DNA of 35,482 bases from Candidatus Parcubacteria bacterium (GTDB taxonomy: Bacteria > Patescibacteriota > Patescibacteriia > CAIXNZ01): NCBI GenBank assembly GCA_026395675.1, contig JAPLYF010000030.1, positions 1-35,482 of the forward strand, in the 5' to 3' direction. Both the position numbers and the translations under genes were made by a program. This document shows positions 7,845 to 14,881 of this stretch, piece by piece; the first letter of the stretch is position 1; every line of letters begins with the position of its first letter. Under the pieces are notes generated by a model. That model was not told the origin of the DNA, ran no database searches, and worked only from the letters and a program-made list of their open reading frames with translations.

Positions 7845-8875
7845 TAATTAAACCATTTTCTCATTTCCTCATCTTTTATGAGACGGTTTTTCATAATAAA
7901 TTTTCGTTTAACCCTAATGTTTTTTAATCTAGAAAAAAATTCTTTCAAACTGCCTAAGGTCGACCATTCAAAAAATAAAATGTAAAAAAACTTTTTAAAT
8001 TCGTAAAACTTAATTGACAAAAGATAGCGGCCATAAATTCTTAAACTTAAATTTTTTACTAAAACAAATAAATGGTTTTTATATGAATGGTAATTAATGA
8101 ATCTGGCCTTATTTTTTCTTAATTTTAAAGAAGTGAAAAATGAAATCTTTTCCTGGCTTCTTGCGCTGCGCTTGTGGTAAGCCACAGCCCCTGGCACATA
8201 AAAACTCTTCCAACCCCGCCAGCGCAAACGATAAGCCAAGTCCACGTCTTCCTTGTAGCTAAAAAAATCATTGTCAAAAAATTCATCCTGATAGCGGATA
8301 TCATTTAAGGCCTTACGATTATAAAGTGCGCAGGTAGCCGAGACCCCAAAAATTTCCTTGCTTTCCTTAAATTCGCCTGTGTCTTTAAGGCCTGAACCGC
8401 TATCTATTACTCTTTGGCTTTTAAAAATCTTTAAGCCAAGTGAGTCAATTATATCAGTTTTTTGGCTGCTTTTCAAGTCATCAGAGGACTCAAAATCCCA
8501 GCGTAAAATTTTACCTGTCACCGAACCCACATTTTTCTGCTGATCACAAAATTTTATTAATTCTTCCAAAAAATCTTTTTCTAATATCACATCCTGATTT
8601 AAAACTAGCACATACTCTGAATTAGTCCACAAAATCGCCTGGTTATGCGCGCGGCTAAAGCCCAAATTTTCCTTATTTTTGATCAAACGTATTTTTTCAT
8701 TAAAGAGAGGAAAAAAATTTTGTTCAATTATCTGCAGAGTTTTATCAACCGAACCATTATCAATAATAATCAAAAGATAATCCTTAAGGGTTTGTTCTAA
8801 GATTGAATTCAGGCACTCTGCCAAATATTTTTCCCCGTTCCATGTAACCAAATGAATAGAAACCTTCTCCATCAC
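7844..8875 (-). CDS. Family-2 glycosyltransferase
   Basis: Cytoplasmic inverting glycosyltransferase of GT-A fold, 343 residues, probably adding a sugar to a surface polysaccharide or lipid-linked precursor. SIHLVTWNGEKYLAECLNS opens the nucleotide-binding domain (6-24), DNGSVDKT (39-46) binds the nucleotide, ENLGFSRAHNQAI follows, and VLNQDV (91-96) is the metal-binding DXD-like motif. CALYNRKAL and FSYKEDVDLAYRLRWRGW near 210-225 are the acceptor-side motifs; the ED is the likely catalytic base region. The C-terminus is basic and amphipathic, suggesting peripheral membrane contact. Two Met codons open the frame, and either may be the start. Sugar and acceptor cannot be read from sequence. 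The gene lies between two other GT2 frames on the same strand. Confidence 0.9.
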   Translation of the reverse strand: MMEKVSIHLVTWNGEKYLAECLNSILEQTLKDYLLIIIDNGSVDKTLQIIEQNFFPLFNEKIRLIKNKENLGFSRAHNQAILWTNSEYVLVLNQDVILEKDFLEELIKFCDQQKNVGSVTGKILRWDFESSDDLKSSQKTDIIDSLGLKIFKSQRVIDSGSGLKDTGEFKESKEIFGVSATCALYNRKALNDIRYQDEFFDNDFFSYKEDVDLAYRLRWRGWKSFYVPGAVAYHKRSARSQEKISFFTSLKLRKNKARFINYHSYKNHLFVLVKNLSLRIYGRYLLSIKFYEFKKFFYILFFEWSTLGSLKEFFSRLKNIRVKRKFIMKNRLIKDEEMRKWFN

Positions 8876-8935
8876 AAAATTTAAATTAATAATTAATCCC
8901 AGAATGATCCCTTGGCTAGATTTAAGTTTAAAATA

Positions 8936-9003
8936 TCATAATTCAGCCTACGCTCCGCGGTGCGGAGCTTCGGCTGACGAAGGTCAGATTTTAGAATTCA
9001 GAT
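8936..9003. repeat. Compound hairpin repeat sharing flanks with 912-980
   Basis: Starts CATAATTCAGCCTACG and ends GACGAAGGTCAGATTTTAG. It shares the flanks and the 3' half of the 929-960 hairpin, but the 5' half is replaced by a separate strong stem GCTCCGC/GCGGAGC. TCAGCC pairs with GGCTGA outside it. Confidence 0.65.
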
Positions 9004-9008
9004 TTAAT

Positions 9009-10514
9009 TTATTTTCTCGCTTTAGGCGTGACAAAAAAACCCAAATATTTGCCAATCATCAGGCGCGTCTGGGCCTCAAAAGCTGGCAGGGCTCCAAAAA
9101 TAACTATATTGATTGGCAGCAAAATCCATTGCGCCAGCATAATCAGCCATTTGTATTTAGGGTGCTGTTCTGGCCTAGGCGGTAATAATTTTAAGCTTAA
9201 AATAGCAGAAACAATTATACCTATCATGCCAATACGCATTAAATTCTGTAAAACAAAAGGTGCATTTTGCGCAATGACAGTTGCTTTGATCGCTGGCCCA
9301 GCCACATAAAGTGGTAAACGGCCTAAGACAAAAAGGATCAGTGGCGCAGTTGCCCAGGAATACATGCCTTCACCCAGATTCCAAATATATTTAACTCGAG
9401 TTTTAAAAGGGATCAAATCTTTCTTTTTGTGGAAATGATATAACATATAAGGAAAATGTTCCACACCCCAGCCCCACCTTCTCTGTTGTTTATATAAATT
9501 TTTAAATCCGTCCCAGATTGAAGTCTCAGAAATTACTGTATCCATTGAAACAGGAATATAAATTGGAGTTACCTCATAATCGCCATTATAATTGATAAAG
9601 CACTGCAGAAAAATCCTGGAATCATCAGTCACAATATCTTTTTCCCAAAAACCAACATCAACCAGCGCTTTGAAACTCATGGCATGGGAAGAAAAAGTGT
9701 AAAGCCGATCAGGTCTCATTAATTCAGCCAAAAGCCAGAAGACCGTGGAAAAAGCTGTTATTCTCATGGGCGCCGGAGCATCCCAAATATTATTATTGTA
9801 TAAAACCGCTGGCTGGAAAGATGATCTGGTTGGATTGGGGTGAGTCGCGTAAGCATACGTCAGATAATCAAGATATTTTTGATGTGCTGAAGTATCGCAG
9901 TCAAAATAAGAAACAATAATTTTTTCATAAGGCAAACCCAAGCTGTCAATCATTTCTTTGCTTTTCCAGCCCACCCAATTGGCATTAGCGCCCTTGGCTT
10001 TAATCTCCCCTTCCAAACCATCTGGATGCAAAGTTGTTAAAAGTTTAAAAAATTTATGGCCAAAATTTTCCTTAATTTTTGGTTCAACTGCTTCATAGAC
10101 CTCTTTTTTTCTTTCCTCCCAGGAAATGGCAATCATAATTTTATCAGTCGGATAGCCACAAGCCAAAATTCCATTTAAAGTGGTTTCTAAAACTTCATAG
10201 GGTTCAGAATAAGTCGGCAGAATAAATAAATGATAATATTCCTGCCAATTTGGCAAGGACTCTCTTTTTGCCCGCCAATCAATTTTAATTTGCTTAGCAA
10301 AAGTGCGGGCTGACAAAATTGAATAAAAAACAAAATAAAAAAGACGCAAAACCCAATATAATGAATAAACAATAACAAAATATATAACCCAAAGCGGTTT
10401 AATAAAAGAGAAAACAACTGAACCAATAATAGTACCCCAGACCATTAAACCCGGGATATATTCGCGTCTTCTGTATTTTTTTCTTTCCGCTGGCGTAAAT
10501 TTATCTAAATGCAT
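9009..10514 (-). CDS. Membrane-bound processive-type glycosyltransferase 2
   Basis: A 501-residue integral membrane GT2 resembling cellulose synthase and hyaluronan synthase. Transmembrane segments lie at about 24-66, then the cytoplasmic catalytic domain, then more segments from about 368 to 470. Catalytic-domain motifs: FILPTYSEPYEVLE (97-110), DCD at 205-207 (the DXD metal site), TDDSR at 296-300 (the TED-like catalytic base), and QQRRW at 343-347, the Q(Q/R)xRW motif of processive enzymes. Product unknown: there is no PilZ domain, and no BcsB or other synthase partner nearby. A modest GGAG lies 4 nt before the ATG. It heads the minus-strand glycan cluster that runs to DUF4012. Confidence 0.88.
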   Translation of the reverse strand: MHLDKFTPAERKKYRRREYIPGLMVWGTIIGSVVFSFIKPLWVIYFVIVYSLYWVLRLFYFVFYSILSARTFAKQIKIDWRAKRESLPNWQEYYHLFILPTYSEPYEVLETTLNGILACGYPTDKIMIAISWEERKKEVYEAVEPKIKENFGHKFFKLLTTLHPDGLEGEIKAKGANANWVGWKSKEMIDSLGLPYEKIIVSYFDCDTSAHQKYLDYLTYAYATHPNPTRSSFQPAVLYNNNIWDAPAPMRITAFSTVFWLLAELMRPDRLYTFSSHAMSFKALVDVGFWEKDIVTDDSRIFLQCFINYNGDYEVTPIYIPVSMDTVISETSIWDGFKNLYKQQRRWGWGVEHFPYMLYHFHKKKDLIPFKTRVKYIWNLGEGMYSWATAPLILFVLGRLPLYVAGPAIKATVIAQNAPFVLQNLMRIGMIGIIVSAILSLKLLPPRPEQHPKYKWLIMLAQWILLPINIVIFGALPAFEAQTRLMIGKYLGFFVTPKARK

Positions 10515-10630
10515 AACTCCTACGAATTACGAATAATTTACGAATTTACAAATTTTTAATTTAAATCCCTCCTTACCCTTCTTATTCATCATCCGAAGCT
10601 TTAGCGTAGGATGACCCTTCTTTCCTTTTT
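10515..10630. other. Spacer with TTCGTA units and a small GGATGA hairpin
   Basis: Just upstream of the GT2 gene is a partial TACGAATTACGAAT tract (10518-10550). Then TCATCC (10589-10594) pairs with GGATGA (10609-10614), a small version of the repeat arms at 3749-3876. No gene visible. Confidence 0.5.
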
Positions 10631-10909
10631 TTATTTTATTTTAAATCCCTCAAGCCCACCAACATAAGGCAACCATTTAATTTCCACTTTTTCAACCAAA
10701 GCCGAATCTGGTCCCGATCTGCACCATTCAGCTAATTTCTCGAGATTAATCTTGTCGCCTTCAGCCAGACATTCAACTGTCCCCAGATCATTATTTTTGA
10801 CCCAGCCAGTTAAACCGAGCTTTTTAGCCATTTTCTGGGTTTCAAAACGAAAAAAGACGCCCTGAACTCGGCCGTGAATTACTAATAGAACTTGGGCTTT
10901 ATCAGCCAT
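10631..10909 (-). CDS. acyP: Acylphosphatase
   Basis: Small cytoplasmic enzyme that hydrolyses carboxyl-phosphate bonds in acyl phosphates. At 92 residues it has the normal family length. GRVQGVFFRFETQ near residues 13-25 is the phosphate-binding loop with the catalytic Arg, and GWVKNN near 35-40 carries the catalytic Asn. GTVECLAEGD and a C-terminal GGLEGFKIK complete the alpha/beta fold. Phe in place of the more common Gly in VQGVxFR also occurs in animal enzymes and does not suggest loss of activity. A single gene, divergent from the TerC-like gene. No SD precedes the ATG. Confidence 0.95.
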   Translation of the reverse strand: MADKAQVLLVIHGRVQGVFFRFETQKMAKKLGLTGWVKNNDLGTVECLAEGDKINLEKLAEWCRSGPDSALVEKVEIKWLPYVGGLEGFKIK

Positions 10910-10972
10910 AAATATTACTTTTAAAATAACATTTTAAGCAAAAAAAATCAAGAAAAAATATTTTGAAAAACC

Positions 10973-11001
10973 TTGCCTACTTGACTAAATTTAGCTAAAA
11001 T
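10973..11001 (+). promoter_or_regulatory. Promoter candidate for the DUF475 gene
   Basis: TTGCCT (10973-10978) and TAAAAT (10996-11001) are separated by 17 nt with GC directly before the -10 box. The ATG at 11049 lies about 40 nt beyond the expected start site. Confidence 0.5.
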
Positions 11002-11048
11002 TAAATTAGATAAAGATTAGAATTAGCTTAATAATTTAAAAACGACTT

Positions 11049-11975
11049 ATGTCCATAATCAGCGTACTTGTAGTTGTTTTTGGCTTATCTTTATTTGAAG
11101 CAATCTCCAGCATTGATAATGCTGTAATAAATGCAGATGTCTTGGCTACCATGCAGCCAAAAGCCAGGCAATGGTTCTTATCATGGGGTTTACTTTTTGC
11201 AGTTTTTGTAATTAGAGGATTTCTACCCTGGCTGATTGTCTGGCTGACTAATCCGACTCTTGGCTTTATCGGCTCTTTCACAGCTACCTTTAGCAGCGAT
11301 CCGAAAATATTGAAAGCCATTGAATTCTCCTCGCCAATTTTGCTTATCGGGGGCGGCACATTTTTAGTTTTTATCTTTTTTAATTGGTTGTTTTTAGAAG
11401 AAAAAAAATTTGGGTTAATCGGTGAGAAATTTATCTATGCCCAGGGCATCTGGTTTTATGCCGTTATTTCTATTTTATTGGCTATCATTGTCTGGTATGG
11501 CCTGAAAATAAATCCGCTGATTGCTTTTGGTTCGGTTGTGGGCTCAACCGCTTTTTTTATCACTCATGGTTTTAAACAAAACGCTGAAAAAGCTGAAAAA
11601 GAACTCATGCAAAAAAAAGATTTAACTGATCTAAGCAAAATACTTTATCTGGAAGTAATAGATGCGACATTTTCTATTGACGGCGTTTTGGGTGCTTTTG
11701 CCTTTACTCTGGCCGTGCCTCTGATCATAATTGGCAATGGCTTTGGCGCCTTGATAGTCAGACAATTAACTGTCCATAACGTAGAGAAAATAAAAAAATA
11801 TGTTTATTTAAAAAATGGCGCTATGTATTCAATCTTATTTTTAGGGAGTATAATGATTCTGAGCAGCTTAGGCCTTAAAACACCAGAATGGCTCTCGCCT
11901 CTAATTACTTTCCTAACAGTCGGCTATTTTTTCTGGAAATCAAAAATTTATTTAAAAAATAATTCTAATACTTAA
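11049..11975 (+). CDS. DUF475 / TerC-family integral membrane protein
   Basis: Polytopic inner-membrane protein of 308 residues in the TerC superfamily, DUF475 branch. FGLSLFEAISSIDNAVINADVL (about 10-31) and the second copy LEVIDATFSIDGVLGAFAF (about 202-220) are the paired acidic motifs, with the Asp residues inside the membrane that this superfamily uses for metal binding. About eight hydrophobic segments are visible. Relatives are implicated in metal-ion export (manganese or tellurite-related stress), but the ion is unknown here. The downstream reductase gene starts 1 nt after its stop, implying translational coupling. No SD; a promoter candidate lies at 10973-11001. Confidence 0.85.
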   Translation: MSIISVLVVVFGLSLFEAISSIDNAVINADVLATMQPKARQWFLSWGLLFAVFVIRGFLPWLIVWLTNPTLGFIGSFTATFSSDPKILKAIEFSSPILLIGGGTFLVFIFFNWLFLEEKKFGLIGEKFIYAQGIWFYAVISILLAIIVWYGLKINPLIAFGSVVGSTAFFITHGFKQNAEKAEKELMQKKDLTDLSKILYLEVIDATFSIDGVLGAFAFTLAVPLIIIGNGFGALIVRQLTVHNVEKIKKYVYLKNGAMYSILFLGSIMILSSLGLKTPEWLSPLITFLTVGYFFWKSKIYLKNNSNT

Positions 11976-11976
11976 T

Positions 11977-12588
11977 ATGGCAAAAATTACAATTATCGCT
12001 ATCAATGGCTCACCGCGTAAAAACGGTAAAACCGCAGAACTATTAAAAAAATTTCTGGTTCTGCTCAAAAGAAAAGGCGCCAAAACAACTTTTTTAAATT
12101 TAAGTGATTACAAAATTAATCACTGCCTCGGCTGCTACAGCAAAAGTCCGAGCGCTTGTAAGTTTCCCTGCGTGCAAAAAGATGATATGCAAAAAATTTA
12201 TCCGCTTTTGCTGGCTAGCGATGTCATAATTTTAGGCAGCCCGATTTATTGGTTTAATATGAGCGGTCTGATGAAGAATTTTATTGACCGCTTAACCTGC
12301 CTGGCTACAAGCGGGTATTTATTGGAAAATAAAGTTGGTCTTTCCTTAGCAGTTTCCAGCGAGAATGAAGGCGGACGGGTCAGCGCCAGCTTGAGCATGG
12401 CTAGCGCTTTAAACCATCTGGGCTTATTAATCCCGCCTTATGGAATTTTATATTTTCCAGGCCGAGAAAAGCTTAATCAAAAAGGCAAAGTGATCTGGGA
12501 CAATTGGCTAACCAACGAAATGCCCAAAATCAGCAACAACCTGATCAAGCTCTGCCAATTTTTGAAAAAAGCCAAATTTCAGTGGTAA
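11977..12588 (+). CDS. Flavodoxin-fold NAD(P)H-dependent oxidoreductase (iron-sulfur flavoprotein-like)
   Basis: Predicted FMN-dependent reductase of 203 residues. INGSPRKNGKTAELLKKF (8-25) is the FMN phosphate loop. CLGCYSKSPSACKFPC (about 49-64) is the cysteine cluster found in the NADPH-dependent FMN reductase / iron-sulfur flavoprotein branch, and it is followed by KDDM. ILGSPIYWFNMSGLMKNFIDR (about 86-106) contacts the flavin ring. Cysteines at about 49, 52, 60 and 64 could bind a cluster or metal, though whether one is held cannot be told. Coupled to the DUF475 gene: TAA and ATG are one base apart. A shared bidirectional terminator follows. Confidence 0.88.
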   Translation: MAKITIIAINGSPRKNGKTAELLKKFLVLLKRKGAKTTFLNLSDYKINHCLGCYSKSPSACKFPCVQKDDMQKIYPLLLASDVIILGSPIYWFNMSGLMKNFIDRLTCLATSGYLLENKVGLSLAVSSENEGGRVSASLSMASALNHLGLLIPPYGILYFPGREKLNQKGKVIWDNWLTNEMPKISNNLIKLCQFLKKAKFQW

Positions 12589-12612
12589 TTAATTATAAAA
12601 TTTAATAATTTT

Positions 12613-12641
12613 AAAAGGCGTGAAAAAATTTCACGCCTTTT
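12613..12641. terminator. Bidirectional intrinsic terminator
   Basis: Perfect hairpin, AAAAGGCGTGAAA paired with TTTCACGCCTTTT, lying between two convergent genes (reductase on plus, dapB on minus). The stem ends supply a U-run in both directions. Confidence 0.85.
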
Positions 12642-12648
12642 TAGGACC

Positions 12649-13428
12649 TTAAAGTCCCAAAACATTATTCATGGTATAAAGACCGGGTTTTGCCACATGC
12701 ACAATCCATTTGACTGCCTTGATCGCACCCAGGGCAAAAATCTTGCGGGAAAGCGCCCGGTGATGAATTTCAATCATCTCATCAGGCCCGAGAAAATAAA
12801 TCGTGTGTTCGCCTGGCACTGTTCCACCGCGAATGGCATGCACAACCACTTCGTTAATGGGACGATTGTCACTTTTGCCTTTTGCCCGGCCAAAGACAAT
12901 TTCTCCGCCCTTGGCCTTAACCAGTGTCTGCGCAAAGCGTAAAGCTGTGCCCGAAGGAAAATCTTTTTTCTGGTCATGATGGATTTCCACCATTTCAATG
13001 GCAAAGCCAGTTAACGTGGCAGCAATTTTCGGCAACAAGGCGTCAATCAAATTGACACCCAAGCTCATGTTAGAGTCAAAGACAATAGGAATTCTACTCT
13101 TGGCCAAACGCGCCAGTTCTTTTTTCTGATATTCGTTTAAGCCAGTTGTACCCGTCACTAAAGGAATTGAATGTTCCGCACACCAGATGGCCGATAACAA
13201 GGTGGCTTCGGGATTAGTGAAATTAATCACTACGTCTATGGCTGCTACATGCTCATGATCCAAATCATTTATTGCTCTTTTTATTTTTAGATCAACATCC
13301 CCTTGGTCAAAATCAGGATCAACAGCGACCTCTAATTCCAGATCCTTATCATCTTTAATAATTTCATTTATTTCACCTGCCATGCGACCTAAAGCGCCGA
13401 CCAAACAGACACAGACAGGATTTCCCAT
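12649..13428 (-). CDS. dapB: 4-hydroxy-tetrahydrodipicolinate reductase
   Basis: NAD(P)H-dependent reductase in the lysine/diaminopimelate pathway, which feeds peptidoglycan crosslinks. The ATG at 13428 is preferred over an in-frame ATG 51 nt upstream because AAAGGAG (13443-13437) sits 8 nt before it; this gives 259 residues. CLVGALGRMAGEI is the nucleotide-binding glycine loop, FTNPEATL and TGTTGLNEYQ are the middle motifs, and EIHHDQKKDFPSGTA carries the catalytic His pair, Lys and substrate-binding PSGT. AIRGGTVPGEH and IEIHHRALSR complete the family pattern. It starts 19 nt after the deoxyribosyltransferase gene, with which it shares a promoter. No other dap gene is in the window. It is one of the few SD-led genes here. 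Confidence 0.95.
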   Translation of the reverse strand: MGNPVCVCLVGALGRMAGEINEIIKDDKDLELEVAVDPDFDQGDVDLKIKRAINDLDHEHVAAIDVVINFTNPEATLLSAIWCAEHSIPLVTGTTGLNEYQKKELARLAKSRIPIVFDSNMSLGVNLIDALLPKIAATLTGFAIEMVEIHHDQKKDFPSGTALRFAQTLVKAKGGEIVFGRAKGKSDNRPINEVVVHAIRGGTVPGEHTIYFLGPDEMIEIHHRALSRKIFALGAIKAVKWIVHVAKPGLYTMNNVLGL

Positions 13429-13447
13429 TTTTCTTACTCCTTTCTCT

Positions 13448-13942
13448 TTAGATTTCAAAATGCATTTTAACTTCTGCAAATGAGAAGAAAAATATTCCGC
13501 CGCTAGCGCGGATAAAATATTCTAATTGCAAGCTCATAATGCAGGCTGAATTTTCACCGCTGGGCCGAAAATCATTGCGATAAGCATCACATCTTTTGCC
13601 CAAAGCATAGCCAAAACCACATTCAGCAGCAGCGCCTGCATCCTGATCAGGACCATCAGCAATTGCCAGAATGCGATCACAGGCTCTGATATGCTCTACA
13701 TTGCCAAAGCCAATCTGAAAATTTATGGCCTGCATTTCTTTAAGTATTTGGGCTGGTGAAACACTTGGCTTGTCAGATCGCAATTCCTGTTCTAATTCTG
13801 CCAATCTCAGGCCTTTATCCTTGGCTTTTTCAAAAGGCAAAATTAATTCAAATTTTTTGGCCAAAATGTCAATTAATGGCTGAATACCATTCCTATCAAT
13901 TTCTTTGAATCCATAACTACCGGCTAAATATAATTTTTCCAC
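13448..13942 (-). CDS. Nucleoside 2-deoxyribosyltransferase family protein
   Basis: Predicted base-exchange or nucleotide-hydrolase enzyme of 164 residues. KLYLAGSYGF at the N-terminus is the nucleotide-binding strand and loop. ADGPDQDAGAAAECGFGYALG near 90-110 matches the family's DGxxxDxGTAxELGYA motif with its catalytic Glu, followed by YRNDFRPSGEN and LQLEYFIRASGGI. The start is GTG at 13942, because a perfect AAGGAGG (13955-13949) lies 6 nt before it; the longer frame from 13996 would bury that SD inside the coding region. A GCCATC/GATGGC hairpin (13956-13984) lies directly upstream of the SD. Substrate unknown. First gene of a two-gene operon with dapB; a near-consensus promoter lies at 14007-14035. 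Confidence 0.85.
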   Translation of the reverse strand: MEKLYLAGSYGFKEIDRNGIQPLIDILAKKFELILPFEKAKDKGLRLAELEQELRSDKPSVSPAQILKEMQAINFQIGFGNVEHIRACDRILAIADGPDQDAGAAAECGFGYALGKRCDAYRNDFRPSGENSACIMSLQLEYFIRASGGIFFFSFAEVKMHFEI

Positions 13943-13955
13943 TTCAAACCTCCTT

Positions 13956-13984
13956 GCCATCCGAATCTTCATGCGAAAGATGGC
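13956..13984 (-). promoter_or_regulatory. 5' UTR hairpin abutting the SD
   Basis: GCCATC and GATGGC close a loop of 17 nt in the leader of the deoxyribosyltransferase-dapB mRNA. The 3' arm is followed at once by AAGGAGG, so the hairpin could insulate or modulate ribosome entry. Confidence 0.5.
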
Positions 13985-14006
13985 CTTAATTTTCAAAGAT
14001 TAATTT

Positions 14007-14035
14007 AACTTAGCAGAAGTTTAATTATTTGTCAA
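14007..14035 (-). promoter_or_regulatory. Near-consensus promoter for the deoxyribosyltransferase-dapB operon
   Basis: TTGACA (14035-14030), 17-nt spacer ending TGC, then TAAGTT (14012-14007). The TGC makes an extended -10. The same -35, spacing and TGCTAAGTT element occurs at 16560-16588. Confidence 0.75.
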
Positions 14036-14050
14036 TGATTTTGGTTATGA

Positions 14051-14157
14051 GGTTACAAATCTACAGATTAGCTACCTGCCTGCCGGCAGGCAGGCTAATC
14101 TACGAATATATCATGAATTAATTCGTATTATTCGTAATGATTTGTATATTCGTATCC
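14051..14157. repeat. AT-rich spacer element with nested GC palindrome
   Basis: Begins GGTTACAAATCTACAG and ends TATTCGTATCC. Inside, GATTAGC and GCTAATC flank the 20-nt palindrome CCTGCCTGCCGGCAGGCAGG (14075-14094), then several ATTCGTA units follow. It fills most of the gap between the deoxyribosyltransferase promoter and the next gene's terminator. Confidence 0.65.
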
Positions 14158-14174
14158 CAAAATTCGTATTAATT

Positions 14175-14205
14175 AAAAAAGGGCAAGGATTTCTCCTCGC
14201 CCTTT
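14175..14205 (-). terminator. Terminator of the beta-barrel-like gene
   Basis: On minus, AAAGGGCGAGGA pairs with TCCTTGCCCTTT (one G-T wobble) around a GAAA-type loop, then a run of T. It lies just past the stop of the 14212-14796 gene. Confidence 0.85.
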
Positions 14206-14211
14206 GATTGT

Positions 14212-14796
14212 TTAAAATTTTAAGGACAATTTAACGCGGAAAAGATTTGCATCTCTGCCGCCTTGTTCAAAGGAATAGAAGTAGATCAAGGCCAATGAGG
14301 CATGTTCGGAAAACGGGATCCGGAAGCTGGGACCGACTTGGTAAATCTGGTCCTGCTTCTGATAGAAATAATTCCTGTTGTCTATACCGATTCGGCCAAT
14401 CCACAAGGGATAAGTCAAATCCGTGTAGAAAAAATGGCAATTAAGGCCCTGCCAGTATTCGTAGTCGCTCTCCCAGTTAAACTTACCGAGTTTAACCAAA
14501 GGCGCGATACCATAGACAAATCCTTGTTTTGCTGTTTCTTTTTCAAACCCATAGCCAAGCAAAATCTCCGCATTAAAATTTTTGTTCAGCTTAAGGTTTG
14601 CGCCCAGATAGCCGTACGGATAAGACACCATCAGGTTGTTAATGTTCAGATGGAACATCAAATCCACTTTTGGGTTTAGAGTACGGCTGCCATTTAGGCC
14701 AAGGGCCAGTTCCTGCTTGTTTTCCACTGCCTTTGCCTCGGTAAAAGCCAGGGCTATCACCAAAATGGCAACAGCCACAAACAAATTCCTTCTCAT
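14212..14796 (-). CDS. Secreted beta-barrel-like protein, unknown function
   Basis: 194 residues with a clean signal peptide (about 1-23, LFVAVAILVIALAFTEAKA). The mature part alternates short amphipathic strands rich in Tyr, Phe and Trp with Asn/Gly turns: SYPYGYLGANLKLNKN, NAEILLGYGFEKE, YGIAPLVKLGKFNWESDYEYW, YPLWIGRIGIDNRNYFY, and a final strand ending in Phe (FRVKLSLKF). This pattern, including the C-terminal Phe, is that of an 8-12 stranded outer-membrane barrel. No family was recognised, and no BAM machinery is visible in the window. An SD (CAGGGAG, 14810-14804) lies 7 nt before the ATG, right next to a strong hairpin. It may be cotranscribed with the 448-residue gene upstream. Confidence 0.7.
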   Translation of the reverse strand: MRRNLFVAVAILVIALAFTEAKAVENKQELALGLNGSRTLNPKVDLMFHLNINNLMVSYPYGYLGANLKLNKNFNAEILLGYGFEKETAKQGFVYGIAPLVKLGKFNWESDYEYWQGLNCHFFYTDLTYPLWIGRIGIDNRNYFYQKQDQIYQVGPSFRIPFSEHASLALIYFYSFEQGGRDANLFRVKLSLKF

Positions 14797-14810
14797 TTTT
14801 GTTCTCCCTG

Positions 14811-14849
14811 CCCTCCGTAGCTCCGAGTAAGACGAGGAGCGAAGGAGGG
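14811..14849 (-). promoter_or_regulatory. Strong hairpin directly before the SD of the barrel-like gene
   Basis: CCCTCC/GGAGGG and GCTCC/GGAGC stems with small internal loops. The 3' arm on the minus strand runs straight into CAGGGAG, the SD. It has no U-run, so it is a leader or processing structure rather than an intrinsic terminator. A second, smaller hairpin (CCGGGAGAA with TTCTTCCGG) lies at about 14857-14879, after the upstream gene's stop. Confidence 0.6.
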
Positions 14850-14881
14850 CCTTTTACCGGAAGAACTTTTTCTCCCGGTTG

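Noticed and set aside
10658..10909. Possible inactive acylphosphatase because of VQGVFFR instead of VQGVGFR
   Set aside because: The catalytic Arg and Asn are present and Phe at that position is known in active family members.
12613..12641. Hairpin as an attachment or recombination site
   Set aside because: Position between convergent genes and the A/T tails explain it fully as a bidirectional terminator.
13429..13479. Longer dapB start at 13479
   Set aside because: The downstream ATG has a well-placed AAAGGAG and the extra residues would overlap the preceding gene.
13943..13996. Longer deoxyribosyltransferase start at 13996
   Set aside because: It would put a perfect AAGGAGG and the leader hairpin inside the coding region; the GTG 6 nt after the SD fits the family's N-terminus.
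14247..14830. Several plus-strand frames over the barrel-like gene
   Set aside because: Antisense shadows; the minus-strand frame has signal peptide, SD and terminator.
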